From Pseudomonas viciae (GTDB lineage: Bacteria; Pseudomonadota; Gammaproteobacteria; Pseudomonadales; Pseudomonadaceae), in assembly GCF_004786035.1 (NCBI RefSeq), contig NZ_CP035088.1, forward strand, positions 4,314,001-4,378,000: a stretch of DNA of 64,000 bases, in the 5' to 3' direction. Made by a program: the position numbers and the translations under genes. Positions 26,615 to 35,044 of the stretch are shown here, one piece after another (position 1 is the stretch's first letter; each line of letters starts with the position of its first letter). The notes below the pieces were generated by a model that made no database searches, was not told where the DNA came from, and saw only the letters and a list, made by a program, of their open reading frames with translations.

Positions 26615-27460
26615 ATGAACAGCAGTTCCGATTTTTCCGCCTGGATTGGACGACGTCAGGAAAGCCAGGACCGGATCAGTTTCACTCTGGTCAGACGCAT
26701 TGCCGCGACGTTGGGCGAGCCGGCACCACAACCTGGAGAGCCACTGCCGCCCCTGTGGCACTGGGCATTTTTTCAGGAGCCGGTGGACGCCTGCGAACTG
26801 GGACCGGATGGCCACCCAGCGCTTGGGGGCTTTTTGCCGCCGGCCCATAACCGCAATCGTATGTGGGCGGGTAGTCGACTTGAGTTTTACCAGCCATTGA
26901 AGGTGGAGGCTGACGTGACCTGTGTATCAACCATTCTCAACGTCGAAGAGAAGCACGGTCGCACGGGGTCCTTGTTGTTTGTCACGGTACGCCATGAGTA
27001 TTTCCAGGACGGCAAACGCGTTCTTCAAGATGAGCAAGACATCGTCTATCGGGAGCCCACTGCGCCCAAACTGAGCGGCACCGAAGCACTCCCTGAAGGC
27101 CAATGGCAGGCACGGATCGAGCCCTCCGCGACCCTACTGTTCCGCTACTCCGCCGTCACCTTCAATGGCCATCGTATTCACTATGACTGGCCATACGTCA
27201 CCGAGACCGAAGGTTACCCGGGATTGGTGGTGCATGGTCCTTTGATCGCCACCCTGAATCTGCGTGCCTTTACCAAAGCGCACCCGAACGCGCGCTTGAT
27301 GCGCTTCACCTTCCGTGGCGTCCGGCCTTTGATTTCTCCTCACCCTTTTGAAGTCGGCGGACGTCTGATAGATAGCGGCAAGGCACAGCTCTGGGCAGGC
27401 AATCAGGACGGTACAGCGCAGATCGGCGAAGTCGAGTTCAGCGCAGGAGAAACGCCATGA
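26615..27460 (+). CDS. MaoC/FAS1-like enoyl-CoA hydratase (itaconyl-/mesaconyl-CoA hydratase type)
   Basis: 281 residues with two hot-dog domains. The C-terminal active-site segment (SAVTFNGHRIHYDWPYVTETEGYPGLVVHGPLIATL) is the form seen in mesaconyl-C4-CoA and itaconyl-CoA hydratases. The N-terminal part (GGFLPPAHNRNRMWAGSRLEF) fits the FAS1-like dehydratase N-domain. Role: adds water to the unsaturated diacid CoA ester made by the dehydrogenase, giving a citramalyl-CoA-like product. It overlaps the lyase gene by 4 bases (ATGA), which supports a hydratase-lyase hand-over. Confidence 0.85.
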   Translation: MNSSSDFSAWIGRRQESQDRISFTLVRRIAATLGEPAPQPGEPLPPLWHWAFFQEPVDACELGPDGHPALGGFLPPAHNRNRMWAGSRLEFYQPLKVEADVTCVSTILNVEEKHGRTGSLLFVTVRHEYFQDGKRVLQDEQDIVYREPTAPKLSGTEALPEGQWQARIEPSATLLFRYSAVTFNGHRIHYDWPYVTETEGYPGLVVHGPLIATLNLRAFTKAHPNARLMRFTFRGVRPLISPHPFEVGGRLIDSGKAQLWAGNQDGTAQIGEVEFSAGETP

Positions 27461-28272
27461 ATACGTCCATTGTTCGCTCCGCCCTGTTTGTGCCGGCCAC
27501 TCGTCCAGAGCGCATACCCAAAGCCATCGCTACCGGTGCGGACCGGGTCATTGTTGATCTGGAAGATGCCGTGCAGGAAAACCTCAAGGAACAGGCCAGG
27601 GATAACCTGGAGCGTTTCTTGAGTGACCATCCGGACGCCCCGATTCTGGTGCGAGTGAATGCCCCGGACCACTGGGCTCACGTAGCAGATCTGGAGCTCT
27701 GTCGACGACACACCGGCGTGATCGGCGTTTTGCTGCCCAAAGCAGAAAGCGCGGAGCACGTCCTCACGGCTGCCAATACCCAAAAGCCGATCTGGCCCAT
27801 CATCGAAAGCGCCAAGGGCCTGGCCGAACTCCAAGCGATTGCCCAGGCCCAGGGCGTTGAGCGCCTGTCATTCGGAAGCCTTGATCTTGGCTTGGACCTG
27901 AACTTGACCACCGGCAGCCATGCCGCCGAAGAGATCCTGAGTCACGCTCGATACGCAGTACTGCTCGCAACTCGAGTGGCTGGCCTCGCTCCGGCGCTGG
28001 ATGGCGTGTTCCCTTCCATACAGGACACCGTCGGCCTGCACAGCACCGTTCAGTTTGCCCGCGACATGGGGTTTGGTGGCGCGTTGTGCATCCATCCGAG
28101 CCAGGTGGCAATCATCCATCAGGCGTTAAAACCAAGCCCTGAAGAATTGCGCTGGGCGCAACGCATTATCGAAGCCGCCAGCTCAGGTGGCGGCGTCTTC
28201 GTGCTGGATGGGCAAATGGTCGACGCACCGGTCATCGGTCGAGCGCGCTCCATTCTGGCACGCGCTACCTGA
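27457..28272 (+). CDS. CitE-like (citramalyl-/malyl-CoA lyase family) lyase
   Basis: A 271-residue TIM-barrel enzyme of the HpcH/HpaI-CitE family. It has RSALFVPATRPERIPKA, the metal and substrate segment GADRVIVDLEDAV, LVRVNAPD (substrate Arg), WPIIESAKGLAEL (metal Glu) and SFGSLDLGLDL. It cleaves a 3-hydroxyacyl-CoA into acetyl-CoA (or propionyl-CoA) and a 2-oxo acid. In itaconate breakdown the same step is carried out by Ccl on citramalyl-CoA. Coupled by ATGA to the hydratase. Confidence 0.88.
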   Translation: MNTSIVRSALFVPATRPERIPKAIATGADRVIVDLEDAVQENLKEQARDNLERFLSDHPDAPILVRVNAPDHWAHVADLELCRRHTGVIGVLLPKAESAEHVLTAANTQKPIWPIIESAKGLAELQAIAQAQGVERLSFGSLDLGLDLNLTTGSHAAEEILSHARYAVLLATRVAGLAPALDGVFPSIQDTVGLHSTVQFARDMGFGGALCIHPSQVAIIHQALKPSPEELRWAQRIIEAASSGGGVFVLDGQMVDAPVIGRARSILARAT

Positions 28273-28332
28273 CTCGGCAGCGGCAGTTTGCTTCGACGCT
28301 GCGCATTCATTCCCACCTCGCAGGACGGTGTC

Positions 28333-29724
28333 ATGACTAATGTTTCCAGCCTTACCCATGCCATTTCGATCAACCCCGCCAATGGCGAACAGATCGGCCA
28401 CTACCCATTCGAATCCGAGTCGGCACTGGAGGCGGCACTGTCGCGTGCCACTGCCGGGTTCTCGGTCTGGCGACGAAAACCCGTAGAAGATCGCTCGCAG
28501 TCGTTGATCGCTTTGGCTCAGGCACTACGCGACAACGCTGTAACAATGGCGAACATGATCACCCTGGAGATGGGCAAGCCCACCATGCAGGCGCGCGGTG
28601 AAATTGAAAAATGTGCACAGCTTTGCGAGTGGTACGCCGAACACGGCCCCGCCATGTTGGCCGCCGAACCCACGCAGGTTGAGGGCGGCAAGGCACGAAT
28701 TGAATATCGTCCACTGGGCCCGATTCTCGCAGTGATGCCGTGGAACTTCCCCATCTGGCAGGTGCTTCGCGGCGCCGTTCCGGCGTTGATTGCCGGCAAT
28801 ACCTACGTCCTCAAACATGCGCCGAACGTGATGGGATGCGCCTATCTGCTGCAAGACGCGTTCAAGCGTGGCGGCTTTGCAGAAGGTGTGTTCGAAGTCA
28901 TCAATGTCACGCCCGACGGCGTCTCCACTGCGATAGCAGATCCTCGTATCGCCGCAGTGACGCTCACTGGCAGTGTTCGAGCTGGCATGGCTATTGGCGC
29001 TCAGGCGGGTGCAGCCTTGAAGAAGTGCGTGTTGGAACTGGGTGGCTCAGATCCATTCATTGTGCTCAACGACGCCGACCTGGACGAAGCCGTCAAAGCC
29101 GCTGTGATTGGCCGCTACCAAAACACCGGACAAGTCTGCGCGGCGGCCAAACGCCTGATTGTCGAGCAAGGCGTTGTCGAGGAGTTTACCCGCAAGTTTG
29201 TCGAATCTACCCGCAAGTTGGTCATGGGCGATCCACTGGCCACAGACACTTACATCGGACCCATGGCCCGCTTTGATCTGCGCGATGAACTGGATCGTCA
29301 GGTCCGGGACACCCTGGAAGAAGGCGCGACCTTGTTGTTGGGCGGCAGAAAGGCTGAAGGGCCTGGCAACTTCTACGAGCCTACGGTGTTCGGAGATGTC
29401 ACCGACCAGATGACCTCATTCAAACAGGAATTGTTTGGACCCGTGGCATCGATCATCACTGCGCGGGACACCGTACATGCACTGGAACTGGCCAATGACA
29501 GTGAATTCGGGCTCGCCTCGACCCTCTACACACGCAATGTCGAACTGGCCCAGAAGCTGGCCGGCGAACTGGAAACCGGAGGCGTGTTTATCAACGGCTA
29601 TTGCGCAACCGACCCACGCGTCACTTTCGGCGGCGTAAAGAAAAGCGGGTTTGGCCGTGAGCTGTCGCATTTCGGTGTGCGCGAATTCTGTAATGCGCAG
29701 ACCGTCTGGCTGGACCGTTACTAA
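28333..29724 (+). CDS. NAD(P)-dependent aldehyde dehydrogenase (succinate-semialdehyde dehydrogenase-like)
   Basis: 463 residues. General base Glu in VLELGGSDPF, nucleophile Cys in NTGQVCAAAKR, cofactor segment VTLTGSVRAG and PWNFPIWQVLRG. The short N-terminus and overall pattern fit the GabD/Sad branch that handles semialdehydes. The start at 28333 (MTNVSSL) follows AGGACG; the earlier in-frame start at 28288 lacks a ribosome binding site. It would oxidise the aldehyde released by the split ThDP decarboxylase. Confidence 0.9.
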   Translation: MTNVSSLTHAISINPANGEQIGHYPFESESALEAALSRATAGFSVWRRKPVEDRSQSLIALAQALRDNAVTMANMITLEMGKPTMQARGEIEKCAQLCEWYAEHGPAMLAAEPTQVEGGKARIEYRPLGPILAVMPWNFPIWQVLRGAVPALIAGNTYVLKHAPNVMGCAYLLQDAFKRGGFAEGVFEVINVTPDGVSTAIADPRIAAVTLTGSVRAGMAIGAQAGAALKKCVLELGGSDPFIVLNDADLDEAVKAAVIGRYQNTGQVCAAAKRLIVEQGVVEEFTRKFVESTRKLVMGDPLATDTYIGPMARFDLRDELDRQVRDTLEEGATLLLGGRKAEGPGNFYEPTVFGDVTDQMTSFKQELFGPVASIITARDTVHALELANDSEFGLASTLYTRNVELAQKLAGELETGGVFINGYCATDPRVTFGGVKKSGFGRELSHFGVREFCNAQTVWLDRY

Positions 29725-29819
29725 CAACAATCAAGTCGCCAAGCCTCGCGAGACCTCTCGCCGAGCCAAAGATGAGCGAGTCCGAAAAAACTCGCCTCAC
29801 CCTTATGAGGAGTTTTTTG

Positions 29820-30734
29820 ATGCGTACCTTTCCTGCAATCCTGGGTATTACCCTGACTGTGGCCTTAAGCAGTACCCCACTCATGGCTGCCGAACCCACC
29901 GGCACGCTCGAGAAAATCAAGACCTCGGGGACCATCACCCTGGGCCACCGAGACTCGTCCATTCCTTTCTCTTACATTGCCGACGGATCCGGTCAGCCGA
30001 TGGGCTACTCCCATGACATTCAATTAAAGATTGTCGAGGCGATCAAGCAAGAACTCGGTATGCCCAAGCTGAACGTACGATACAACCTGGTGACATCACA
30101 GACACGAATCCCGCTGGTGCAAAACGGCACTGTGGATCTGGAGTGCGGCTCCACAACCAATACCGCCGAGAGAGCCCGGCAGGTCGACTTTTCGATCGGT
30201 ATTTTTGAAGCCAGCACCCGCCTGTTGGTCAGGAAGGATTCGGTTTACAAAGATTTCCAGGATCTCCAAGGCAAGAACGTAGTGACGACTGCTGGCAGCA
30301 CGGCCGAGCGAATGCTCAAGGTCATGAATGCCGAGAAAAAGATGAACATGAACGTCATCTCTGCCAAAGACATTGGCGAGTCTTATCAAATGCTCGAATC
30401 CGGCCGCGCCATTGCGTTTATGCAGGACGACGCATTGCTGGCGGGCGAGATGGCCAAGGCAAAAAAACCGGAAGATTGGGTGGTGACCGGCACCCCGCAA
30501 TCCAACGAAATCTATGGCTGCACAATGCGTCGGGGGGATCCTGATCTCAAAAAGATCGTGGATGACTCGATCAAGTCACTTTTCGCCTCGGGCGAAATCA
30601 ACGCCATCTACGATAAATGGTTTACTCAGCCCATCCCTCCCAGAGGCTTGAATCTCAAATTCCCCATGAGCACAGAGCTCAAAACAATCATCGCCCACCC
30701 CAATGACCAACCGGCGCCGGAAAAGGCTCTTTAG
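29820..30734 (+). CDS. Amino-acid/dicarboxylate ABC transporter solute-binding protein (GltI-like)
   Basis: 304 residues. A signal peptide (MRTFPAILGITLTVALSS..., ending LMAAE) is followed by a type 2 periplasmic binding fold of the glutamate/aspartate group: GTITLGHRDSSIPFSYI, PLVQNGTVDLECGSTTNTAERARQVDFS, and GRAIAFMQDDALLAG. The start at 29820 sits 7 bases after TGAGGAG. No permease or ATPase genes adjoin, so it is an orphan binding protein that must borrow a transporter or act as a sensor. It closes the catabolic cluster and probably binds the pathway acid or an amino-acid precursor. Confidence 0.85.
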   Translation: MRTFPAILGITLTVALSSTPLMAAEPTGTLEKIKTSGTITLGHRDSSIPFSYIADGSGQPMGYSHDIQLKIVEAIKQELGMPKLNVRYNLVTSQTRIPLVQNGTVDLECGSTTNTAERARQVDFSIGIFEASTRLLVRKDSVYKDFQDLQGKNVVTTAGSTAERMLKVMNAEKKMNMNVISAKDIGESYQMLESGRAIAFMQDDALLAGEMAKAKKPEDWVVTGTPQSNEIYGCTMRRGDPDLKKIVDDSIKSLFASGEINAIYDKWFTQPIPPRGLNLKFPMSTELKTIIAHPNDQPAPEKAL

Positions 30735-30853
30735 GGCGCCCCCTTCTGTTGGAGCGACCAAGACACAGCGAGGTTGTCTTTTTGCGCCATGGCCTTGGTA
30801 TTAGCTGAAGATTCCACCCAGAGCCAGTCGTTTTGTAGGGTAAAAACGACCAA

Positions 30854-30893
30854 AAACAAAAAAGGGTCGCGAGATAAAATCTCGCGACCCTTT
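30854..30893 (-). terminator. Original tRNA-Pro terminator, now cut off from its gene
   Basis: AAAGGGTCGCGAGAT and its complement form a perfect 15-bp stem with a 3-base loop (30861-30893). On the minus strand it is followed by TTTTTTG and TTTTTGG. It begins 8 bases beyond the tRNA 3'-end fragment at 30901, so before the island inserted it was the terminator of tRNA-Pro. It can also fold on the plus strand behind the solute-binding protein gene. Confidence 0.75.
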
Positions 30894-30900
30894 GAATTAT

Positions 30901-30948
30901 ATGGTCGGGACGGAGTGATTCGAACACTCGACCCCTAGCACCCCATGC
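30901..30948 (-). repeat. Left attachment site (tRNA-Pro 3' fragment)
   Basis: 48 bases identical to 44106-44153: the 3' half of tRNA-Pro from CCA through the anticodon loop. It diverges after position 30948, where the tRNA 5' half is missing. This marks the left island boundary. Confidence 0.92.
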
Positions 30949-31063
30949 CGGGAACTATATAAACATAACCTGCTGATAATAAAGAAATTTAATGCCATCA
31001 TCGGATGCCAAATAACGCCATTTCTTGTGCTTATGCGAACGGTAGCCCGTGGTCTGTAGCGTA

Positions 31064-31073
31064 GGTTTTGCGC
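31064..31073 (+). repeat. Possible integrase arm-type site near the left end
   Basis: GGTTTTGCGC is identical to the core of the three tandem repeats at 44016-44048 near the right end, in the same orientation. Nothing else stands out in 30949-31079, which is non-coding and AT-rich. Confidence 0.45.
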
Positions 31074-31079
31074 GAAGTT

Positions 31080-31340
31080 TTATCCAAACCTGATAGCACA
31101 GGAATCGCAATATTGACGTCCCGCCAACGTCTGATTGCTGCATTGTTGGTTGTAGCAGCCTTCCATCAATGATGGATCAACATGGTTTTTAAACACGCTC
31201 AGCTGTTTTTTTGTAAGTGAGTCGAGTCCTTCTGCCAAGACCAGTTTTGCGATCCCACCAGCTGCACCGTCCAGTCCCGCCTCGATAAGTTCCTTCAGTG
31301 CTTCCTCTTGATCTTCCTCAGTAAGTGTCTCGTAAATCAC
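31080..31340 (-). CDS. Small protein with C-terminal four-cysteine motif
   Basis: 86 residues. An acidic helical N-terminal half (LTEEDQEEALKELIEAGLDG) is followed by a C-terminal CYNQQC-x10-CDSC arrangement that could bind one zinc. No family is recognised. It is the outermost island gene on the left, on the minus strand, a usual place for a late or regulatory phage gene or cargo. Confidence 0.55.
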   Translation of the reverse strand: MIYETLTEEDQEEALKELIEAGLDGAAGGIAKLVLAEGLDSLTKKQLSVFKNHVDPSLMEGCYNQQCSNQTLAGRQYCDSCAIRFG

Positions 31341-31566
31341 TTGCTCACCTCGAAGTCACTAAATGCTCATTTTTGAACGTGAAATAGGCCGCTTGCTACC
31401 TCACTCGTCTTTGTACCATCAAATTTTGACGTTACTCAACGTTCGAACTCATTACTCGGCAATCCTAGCCACCCGAATGAACTCCCCTCCGCGCCCAACG
31501 GCAACCAGCGCAAGGATCGTGTGCATCCGGAATTTGTTGGATCGACACCGTCCCCTGGAGGCAACA

Positions 31567-31614
31567 ATGAACGCAGCACTGAAGATTTGTCAGGCCATGC
31601 ACGACGGCCAGTAG
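31567..31614 (+). pseudogene. N-terminal fragment of the 31567-31986 gene, cut by an in-frame amber codon
   Basis: ATG at 31567 follows an excellent ribosome binding site (CTGGAGGCAACA), but the frame stops at TAG (31612-31614) after 15 residues (MNAALKICQAMHDGQ). The same frame then continues open to 31986. One base change (for example TTG to TAG) would explain it. The 31341-31566 stretch before it has no convincing gene. Confidence 0.6.
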
Positions 31615-31623
31615 CCTTCGACG

Positions 31624-31986
31624 GTGAGCGAAAGCCCTTGGGAGGTTGCGCGGGCTGAGTGGCCGTACAACGCGACTGAGGATCTGTTGCGGGGTGTGGA
31701 TATGAAGGTCCAGCGCCGTATGCGTCAGCCTCAGGGTGTCACCGTGGCCGCCCTTGCCTTGGCCGTGGATGAGCACGTGAACAACCGGCTGGCGGACTGC
31801 AAGGTCAACACCCCTGCCCTGGGCTGGCTGCCGCTATCGGCAGATGGCCGGGCCGCCAGGAACGCCATGGCCGAACTCCTAGGCCCCAGCGCCCCCCTCG
31901 GCAAGCTCGTCGAAATCGCACAGACCCTACTTGAGACCTTGGTCGATGAGGCCTTGACCGCTCAGGCAGAGGACGCAGAACTGTGA
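31624..31986 (+). CDS. Phage-type hypothetical protein, probably N-truncated by an upstream amber codon
   Basis: 120 residues if started at the GTG at 31624, which has no ribosome binding site; the natural start is probably the ATG at 31567 in the same frame. It is helical, with VTVAALALAVDEHVNNRLADCK and a C-terminal LVEIAQTLLETLVDEALTAQAEDAEL. It resembles small early-region proteins of Pseudomonas siphophages; the function is unknown. The stop overlaps the next start. Confidence 0.5.
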   Translation: MSESPWEVARAEWPYNATEDLLRGVDMKVQRRMRQPQGVTVAALALAVDEHVNNRLADCKVNTPALGWLPLSADGRAARNAMAELLGPSAPLGKLVEIAQTLLETLVDEALTAQAEDAEL

Positions 31987-32165
31987 GCCCTCACATCCTC
32001 ATCGACCAGGCACTGGAAAGCCTGGAGCCCCCGGAGAGTCCTCCAGGATCCAGCAAAGTCGTGCTGCACATGATCACCAAAATGATGGAAGGCGGCGCCA
32101 TCTCAGTCGAAGAGTTCAACCACTACTGCAAGCGCCTCCTGAAAATCACCAGGCAGCGCACGTAG
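31983..32165 (+). CDS. Small phage-type protein, 60 residues
   Basis: It starts at a GTG that overlaps the preceding TGA (GTGA), so it is translationally coupled. A Pro-rich early part (LEPPESPPGSSK) leads into an amphipathic helix (EEFNHYCKRLLKITRQRT). No family is recognised. Confidence 0.5.
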   Translation: MSPHILIDQALESLEPPESPPGSSKVVLHMITKMMEGGAISVEEFNHYCKRLLKITRQRT

Positions 32166-32170
32166 GCGTT

Positions 32171-32494
32171 ATGAGTCTGCACCGGTCTGACGCCATCAAG
32201 AAGGCCTTGTCGATGCTTGGCTTCAGCGCAGACGTGTTCCTGGGATTGTTCGACGATGAAACCTATGTCGAGCAGCTGAAGGAAGAACAGGCCATTGAGC
32301 AGGCTGTGGACAAAGACGCCGAGATCCTGCGCCAGAAACAGGAACGCCCTGACTGGCTCAACTCAGCGATCGAGACGATCGGCAAGGCCGTAACCAGCCA
32401 CGAACTGAAGATGCTGAACGTCAAGTACATCCGCGAAGCGACCCGCAGCAACGAGCCGACTTTCATCGCCCCTATCACTCGCGCTTTTGAATAG
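32171..32494 (+). CDS. Phage-type hypothetical protein, 107 residues
   Basis: A charged, helical protein (DDETYVEQLKEEQAIEQAVDKDAEILRQKQERPDW) with no recognised domain. It lies 5 bases after the previous gene in a plus-strand run of small early-type phage genes, which argues that it is real. Confidence 0.55.
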   Translation: MSLHRSDAIKKALSMLGFSADVFLGLFDDETYVEQLKEEQAIEQAVDKDAEILRQKQERPDWLNSAIETIGKAVTSHELKMLNVKYIREATRSNEPTFIAPITRAFE

Positions 32495-32532
32495 CGCAAA
32501 GCCGTCCTGGAGCCAGGCAAGGAGAACGCAGC

Positions 32533-33096
32533 ATGACCCAGCTCTACGCGCTCACCGGCAAGCTGGCTGAACTCCAGGCCATGGCCGACACGGATGATGA
32601 GGGCCTGAAAGAGGCCTTGCAGCACGCAATGGATGAGATCCAAGGCGAGTTCGAGGTGAAGGCCGACAACATCGTCATGCTGCGCCGGAACATCGAAAGT
32701 GATGTCACGGCCATCGAAAACGAAATCGAGCGCCTGGCCGAGCTCAAACGCATCAAGACCAACAGCGTGTCGCAGATCAGCGACTACCTTCGTCGGAACA
32801 TGGAGGCTGCCGGCCTCAAGTCGATCAAGCGACCGCTGTTCACCATCACCCTGGCCCAGGGAAAAGAGAAGGTCATCGTCGACAACGAAGACGCGGTTCC
32901 GGACGAGCTGACTGCTGTGAAAACCAGCATCGCACCGGACAAAAACGCCATCGCCGCCAAGCTCAAGGAGATCCGTGAGCACAACGAGGCAGTCCGCAAG
33001 CGCATCGACGCCGGCGAAGACGCAGAACATGAACTGATCGAAGAGCCGGCCTGGGCGCACCTTGAGCGCGGCGACAGCTCGATCCGAATCAAGTGA
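32533..33096 (+). CDS. Siphovirus Gp157-family protein
   Basis: 187 residues. It has the Gp157 pattern: an N-terminal helical part (LYALTGKLAELQAM), a central coiled coil (KADNIVMLRRNIESDVTAIENEIERLAELK) and the conserved block RRNMEAAGLKSIKRPLFTITLAQGKEKVIVDNEDAVPDEL. Gp157 proteins of siphophages are linked to resistance to phage infection in streptococci, but the mechanism is unclear. The ribosome binding site is AAGGAG. Its presence in the early-type run supports a phage origin for the island. Confidence 0.8.
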   Translation: MTQLYALTGKLAELQAMADTDDEGLKEALQHAMDEIQGEFEVKADNIVMLRRNIESDVTAIENEIERLAELKRIKTNSVSQISDYLRRNMEAAGLKSIKRPLFTITLAQGKEKVIVDNEDAVPDELTAVKTSIAPDKNAIAAKLKEIREHNEAVRKRIDAGEDAEHELIEEPAWAHLERGDSSIRIK

Positions 33097-33103
33097 GGCC
33101 CCC

Positions 33104-33697
33104 ATGATCAGCAACCACCTAAGCATGGTCGAAGCCCTTCGGCCTGAACGCGAAAAGCTGGCGGCGCAGGCCGAGCAATACCTCGCCGCCGGCGGGAATA
33201 TCGAGGAGGCCGAGCCTATCGGCTACAAGCCAAAGCCGATCAGCTACAGCAACCAGATGCCGCCGGCGCCAAAGCCGTTTGTTCGCCGACGCCCTCCGGC
33301 ACCACCCCCACCAATGTCCGCCCAAGACCTTCGCCACCAGGCGCGGATGAAGCAGATCGAAAAAATTCGCGAGATGGCGCCGACTCACACACAGGCCGAG
33401 ATCGTCGACGCCCTTGGCATAAGCCGCCGCACGCTCTACGGAATCGCCAAGGACCACGACCTGACCTTCAAGCGGCCGGCTCGGTTGCGCTCTGGCGGAG
33501 AAGGCCGAAACAAGCATTTAGAGGAGCGCGACGCGAAGTTTGCCGAGCGGATCCGCGCCTTCCTCGAGCTCGGCATCACCCGGCGACAGGCCTGCGGCCG
33601 ACTCGGGATCGCCAACAAGACTTTCGAGCGAATTCTCGCCGAGCACGGCATCGACTATCCCAAAGCGCGGCGCGGCTGTACTTCATGCGCCGCATAG
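33104..33697 (+). CDS. Putative DNA-binding phage protein with two helix-turn-helix motifs
   Basis: 197 residues from the ATG at 33104 (AGTGAGG upstream). A Pro-rich linker (PPAPKPFVRRRPPAPPPP) separates a short N-terminal helix from two HTH-like units, TQAEIVDALGISRRTLYGIAKDH and TRRQACGRLGIANKTFERILAEH. This suggests a transcription or replication-control protein. No exact family is recognised. Confidence 0.65.
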   Translation: MISNHLSMVEALRPEREKLAAQAEQYLAAGGNIEEAEPIGYKPKPISYSNQMPPAPKPFVRRRPPAPPPPMSAQDLRHQARMKQIEKIREMAPTHTQAEIVDALGISRRTLYGIAKDHDLTFKRPARLRSGGEGRNKHLEERDAKFAERIRAFLELGITRRQACGRLGIANKTFERILAEHGIDYPKARRGCTSCAA

Positions 33698-33766
33698 CCC
33701 GCACCCAACAACGCAAACGACAGACCTGGCTGGCGCTGCCGGCCAGCGGAATAGAAGAGGTAGGCC

Positions 33767-34252
33767 ATGGCTGCCGAACAGAAGGAACGCACAGCCAAGC
33801 TTGCCGAGAAACGGCAGGAACTGGGCGAACAGGAATTGCGACACACGGTCCCGTACGGCACCAGGCAGATGCTCGACGAGCTGATGCTCTGGCATGAGAT
33901 CGAGGAAGTCAGCGAGGCGGTGCAACTGCTGGTGCTGAATGGACGCGCCGAGGATCTGCCGCCGGCGCCGCTGAAGGTCAAAGGTCCGTCCGATATCATC
34001 CGTCACTACTTCCGACAGGGAATGCGTGACCGACTGGCAGCGCTCACCGCCGAACTGGGCGAGACGAAGGATCGGACGACCATTTGGCGATTGATCGCAC
34101 ATGCCCACGCACTGGGCACCGAGAAGTCCGCACCGCTATTCACAATTAAGCGCCACTTTATTGAGATATCCGAAAACGTGGCGCGCAAATTACGGCAAGC
34201 AGGATTCGCCGAATCGCTTCAGATGAACGCCCAAGACGACAGCGAAAATTAG
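33767..34252 (+). CDS. Phage-type hypothetical protein, 161 residues
   Basis: It starts after GAGGTAGGCC. A charged N-terminus (QKERTAKLAEKRQELGEQELRH) is followed by a helical domain. RHTVPYGTRQMLDELMLWHEIEE suggests a ribbon-helix-helix-like or dimerising fold, but this is weak. It is the last gene of the left plus-strand run, followed by AT-rich cargo on the other strand. Confidence 0.5.
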   Translation: MAAEQKERTAKLAEKRQELGEQELRHTVPYGTRQMLDELMLWHEIEEVSEAVQLLVLNGRAEDLPPAPLKVKGPSDIIRHYFRQGMRDRLAALTAELGETKDRTTIWRLIAHAHALGTEKSAPLFTIKRHFIEISENVARKLRQAGFAESLQMNAQDDSEN

Positions 34253-34305
34253 ATAGCGTCATCCAAAAAGCCAAAGTAATCCTGATCACCGCAAGAGATT
34301 TTTCA

Positions 34306-34959
34306 TTATGCCCCCCCCGATCTGAGCTTCGAAATCGTATACCAGGTTTCATCCTCATGCCCAACTTTAGTAAGCTGGAATTTCTGGACTCCAGCATTCC
34401 CACTTACGCGTACGTATGTGATTACAACATTTACTTTATCGCTCCATCCATCAGCAACTGAAAACGTTGTATATGCATCATCATAAAGCGGCTCCGCCTT
34501 CAGGCTAAAGCTAAACTCATCTGACGAGATACTTATCGTCACATCCTCGCAGTAGGCACCCTTATTGATTACCTTGAACTGAAAATGAAAATCACCCTCT
34601 TCATCGTGCGTCCCCGGTATAGCTTGCAGAACTAGCAATGGGTCAAGTGAGCGCTCGTGGTTATCTAAGGTTATTTTCTGAGACTCAACCATCTTCGTCT
34701 GTTGTTCTACGGAAGCCCTGAGTTCCTCTGCTTGCAGCCTCAATGCATCAGTACTTAATTTCAGCTCTCTGCCTTGTTGCAAGAAGCCAAGAACCAACCA
34801 TAGAAATGCAACGGGCCCAAAGGCTCCTGCAAGAAAGTCTCCCAGCTCATTAAGCTTGAGGCATAAGAAATCATCGAATTTGTAAGCGACAATGATGGCA
34901 ATAATCACCAGGTACAAAGTGGTGACCAATGCCCCCCAAAACTCTAGCTTCTTTGCCAA
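34306..34959 (-). CDS. Two-span membrane protein with C-terminal beta domain (island cargo)
   Basis: 217 residues with a TTG start at 34959 (AAGGAG, 6-base spacing). Two transmembrane segments (about 9-26 and 46-61) are followed by a coiled coil (LKLSTDALRLQAEELRASVEQQTKMVESQK) and a ~100-residue beta-rich cytoplasmic or periplasmic domain. The gene is AT-rich. No family is recognised; anchor, coiled coil and sensor-like domain are common among phage-exclusion proteins, but that is only analogy. Confidence 0.6.
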   Translation of the reverse strand: MAKKLEFWGALVTTLYLVIIAIIVAYKFDDFLCLKLNELGDFLAGAFGPVAFLWLVLGFLQQGRELKLSTDALRLQAEELRASVEQQTKMVESQKITLDNHERSLDPLLVLQAIPGTHDEEGDFHFQFKVINKGAYCEDVTISISSDEFSFSLKAEPLYDDAYTTFSVADGWSDKVNVVITYVRVSGNAGVQKFQLTKVGHEDETWYTISKLRSGGA

Positions 34960-35027
34960 ACCAATCTCCTTAATCCGGCTCCATGCCGGTCACCCGCAAT
35001 ACCCCAACCAAAACCAAATTGCCACCA

Positions 35028-35040
35028 CCGGTCACGGAGG
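35028..35040 (-). repeat. Core of the dispersed intergenic element
   Basis: CCGGTCACGGAGG is identical to the core at 35459 and 17891. On the minus strand it is followed by a GGTGGTGGCAATTTGGTTTTGG stretch, split here as GGTGGTGGCAATTT then GGTTTTGG, that leads to the 34959 gene. Confidence 0.5.
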
Positions 35041-35044
35041 GCTT

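Noticed and set aside
31363..31614. 83-codon frame beginning MLIFEREIG...
   Set aside because: Only its last 15 codons, behind a strong ribosome binding site at 31555-31561, look real; the upstream part has no start signal.
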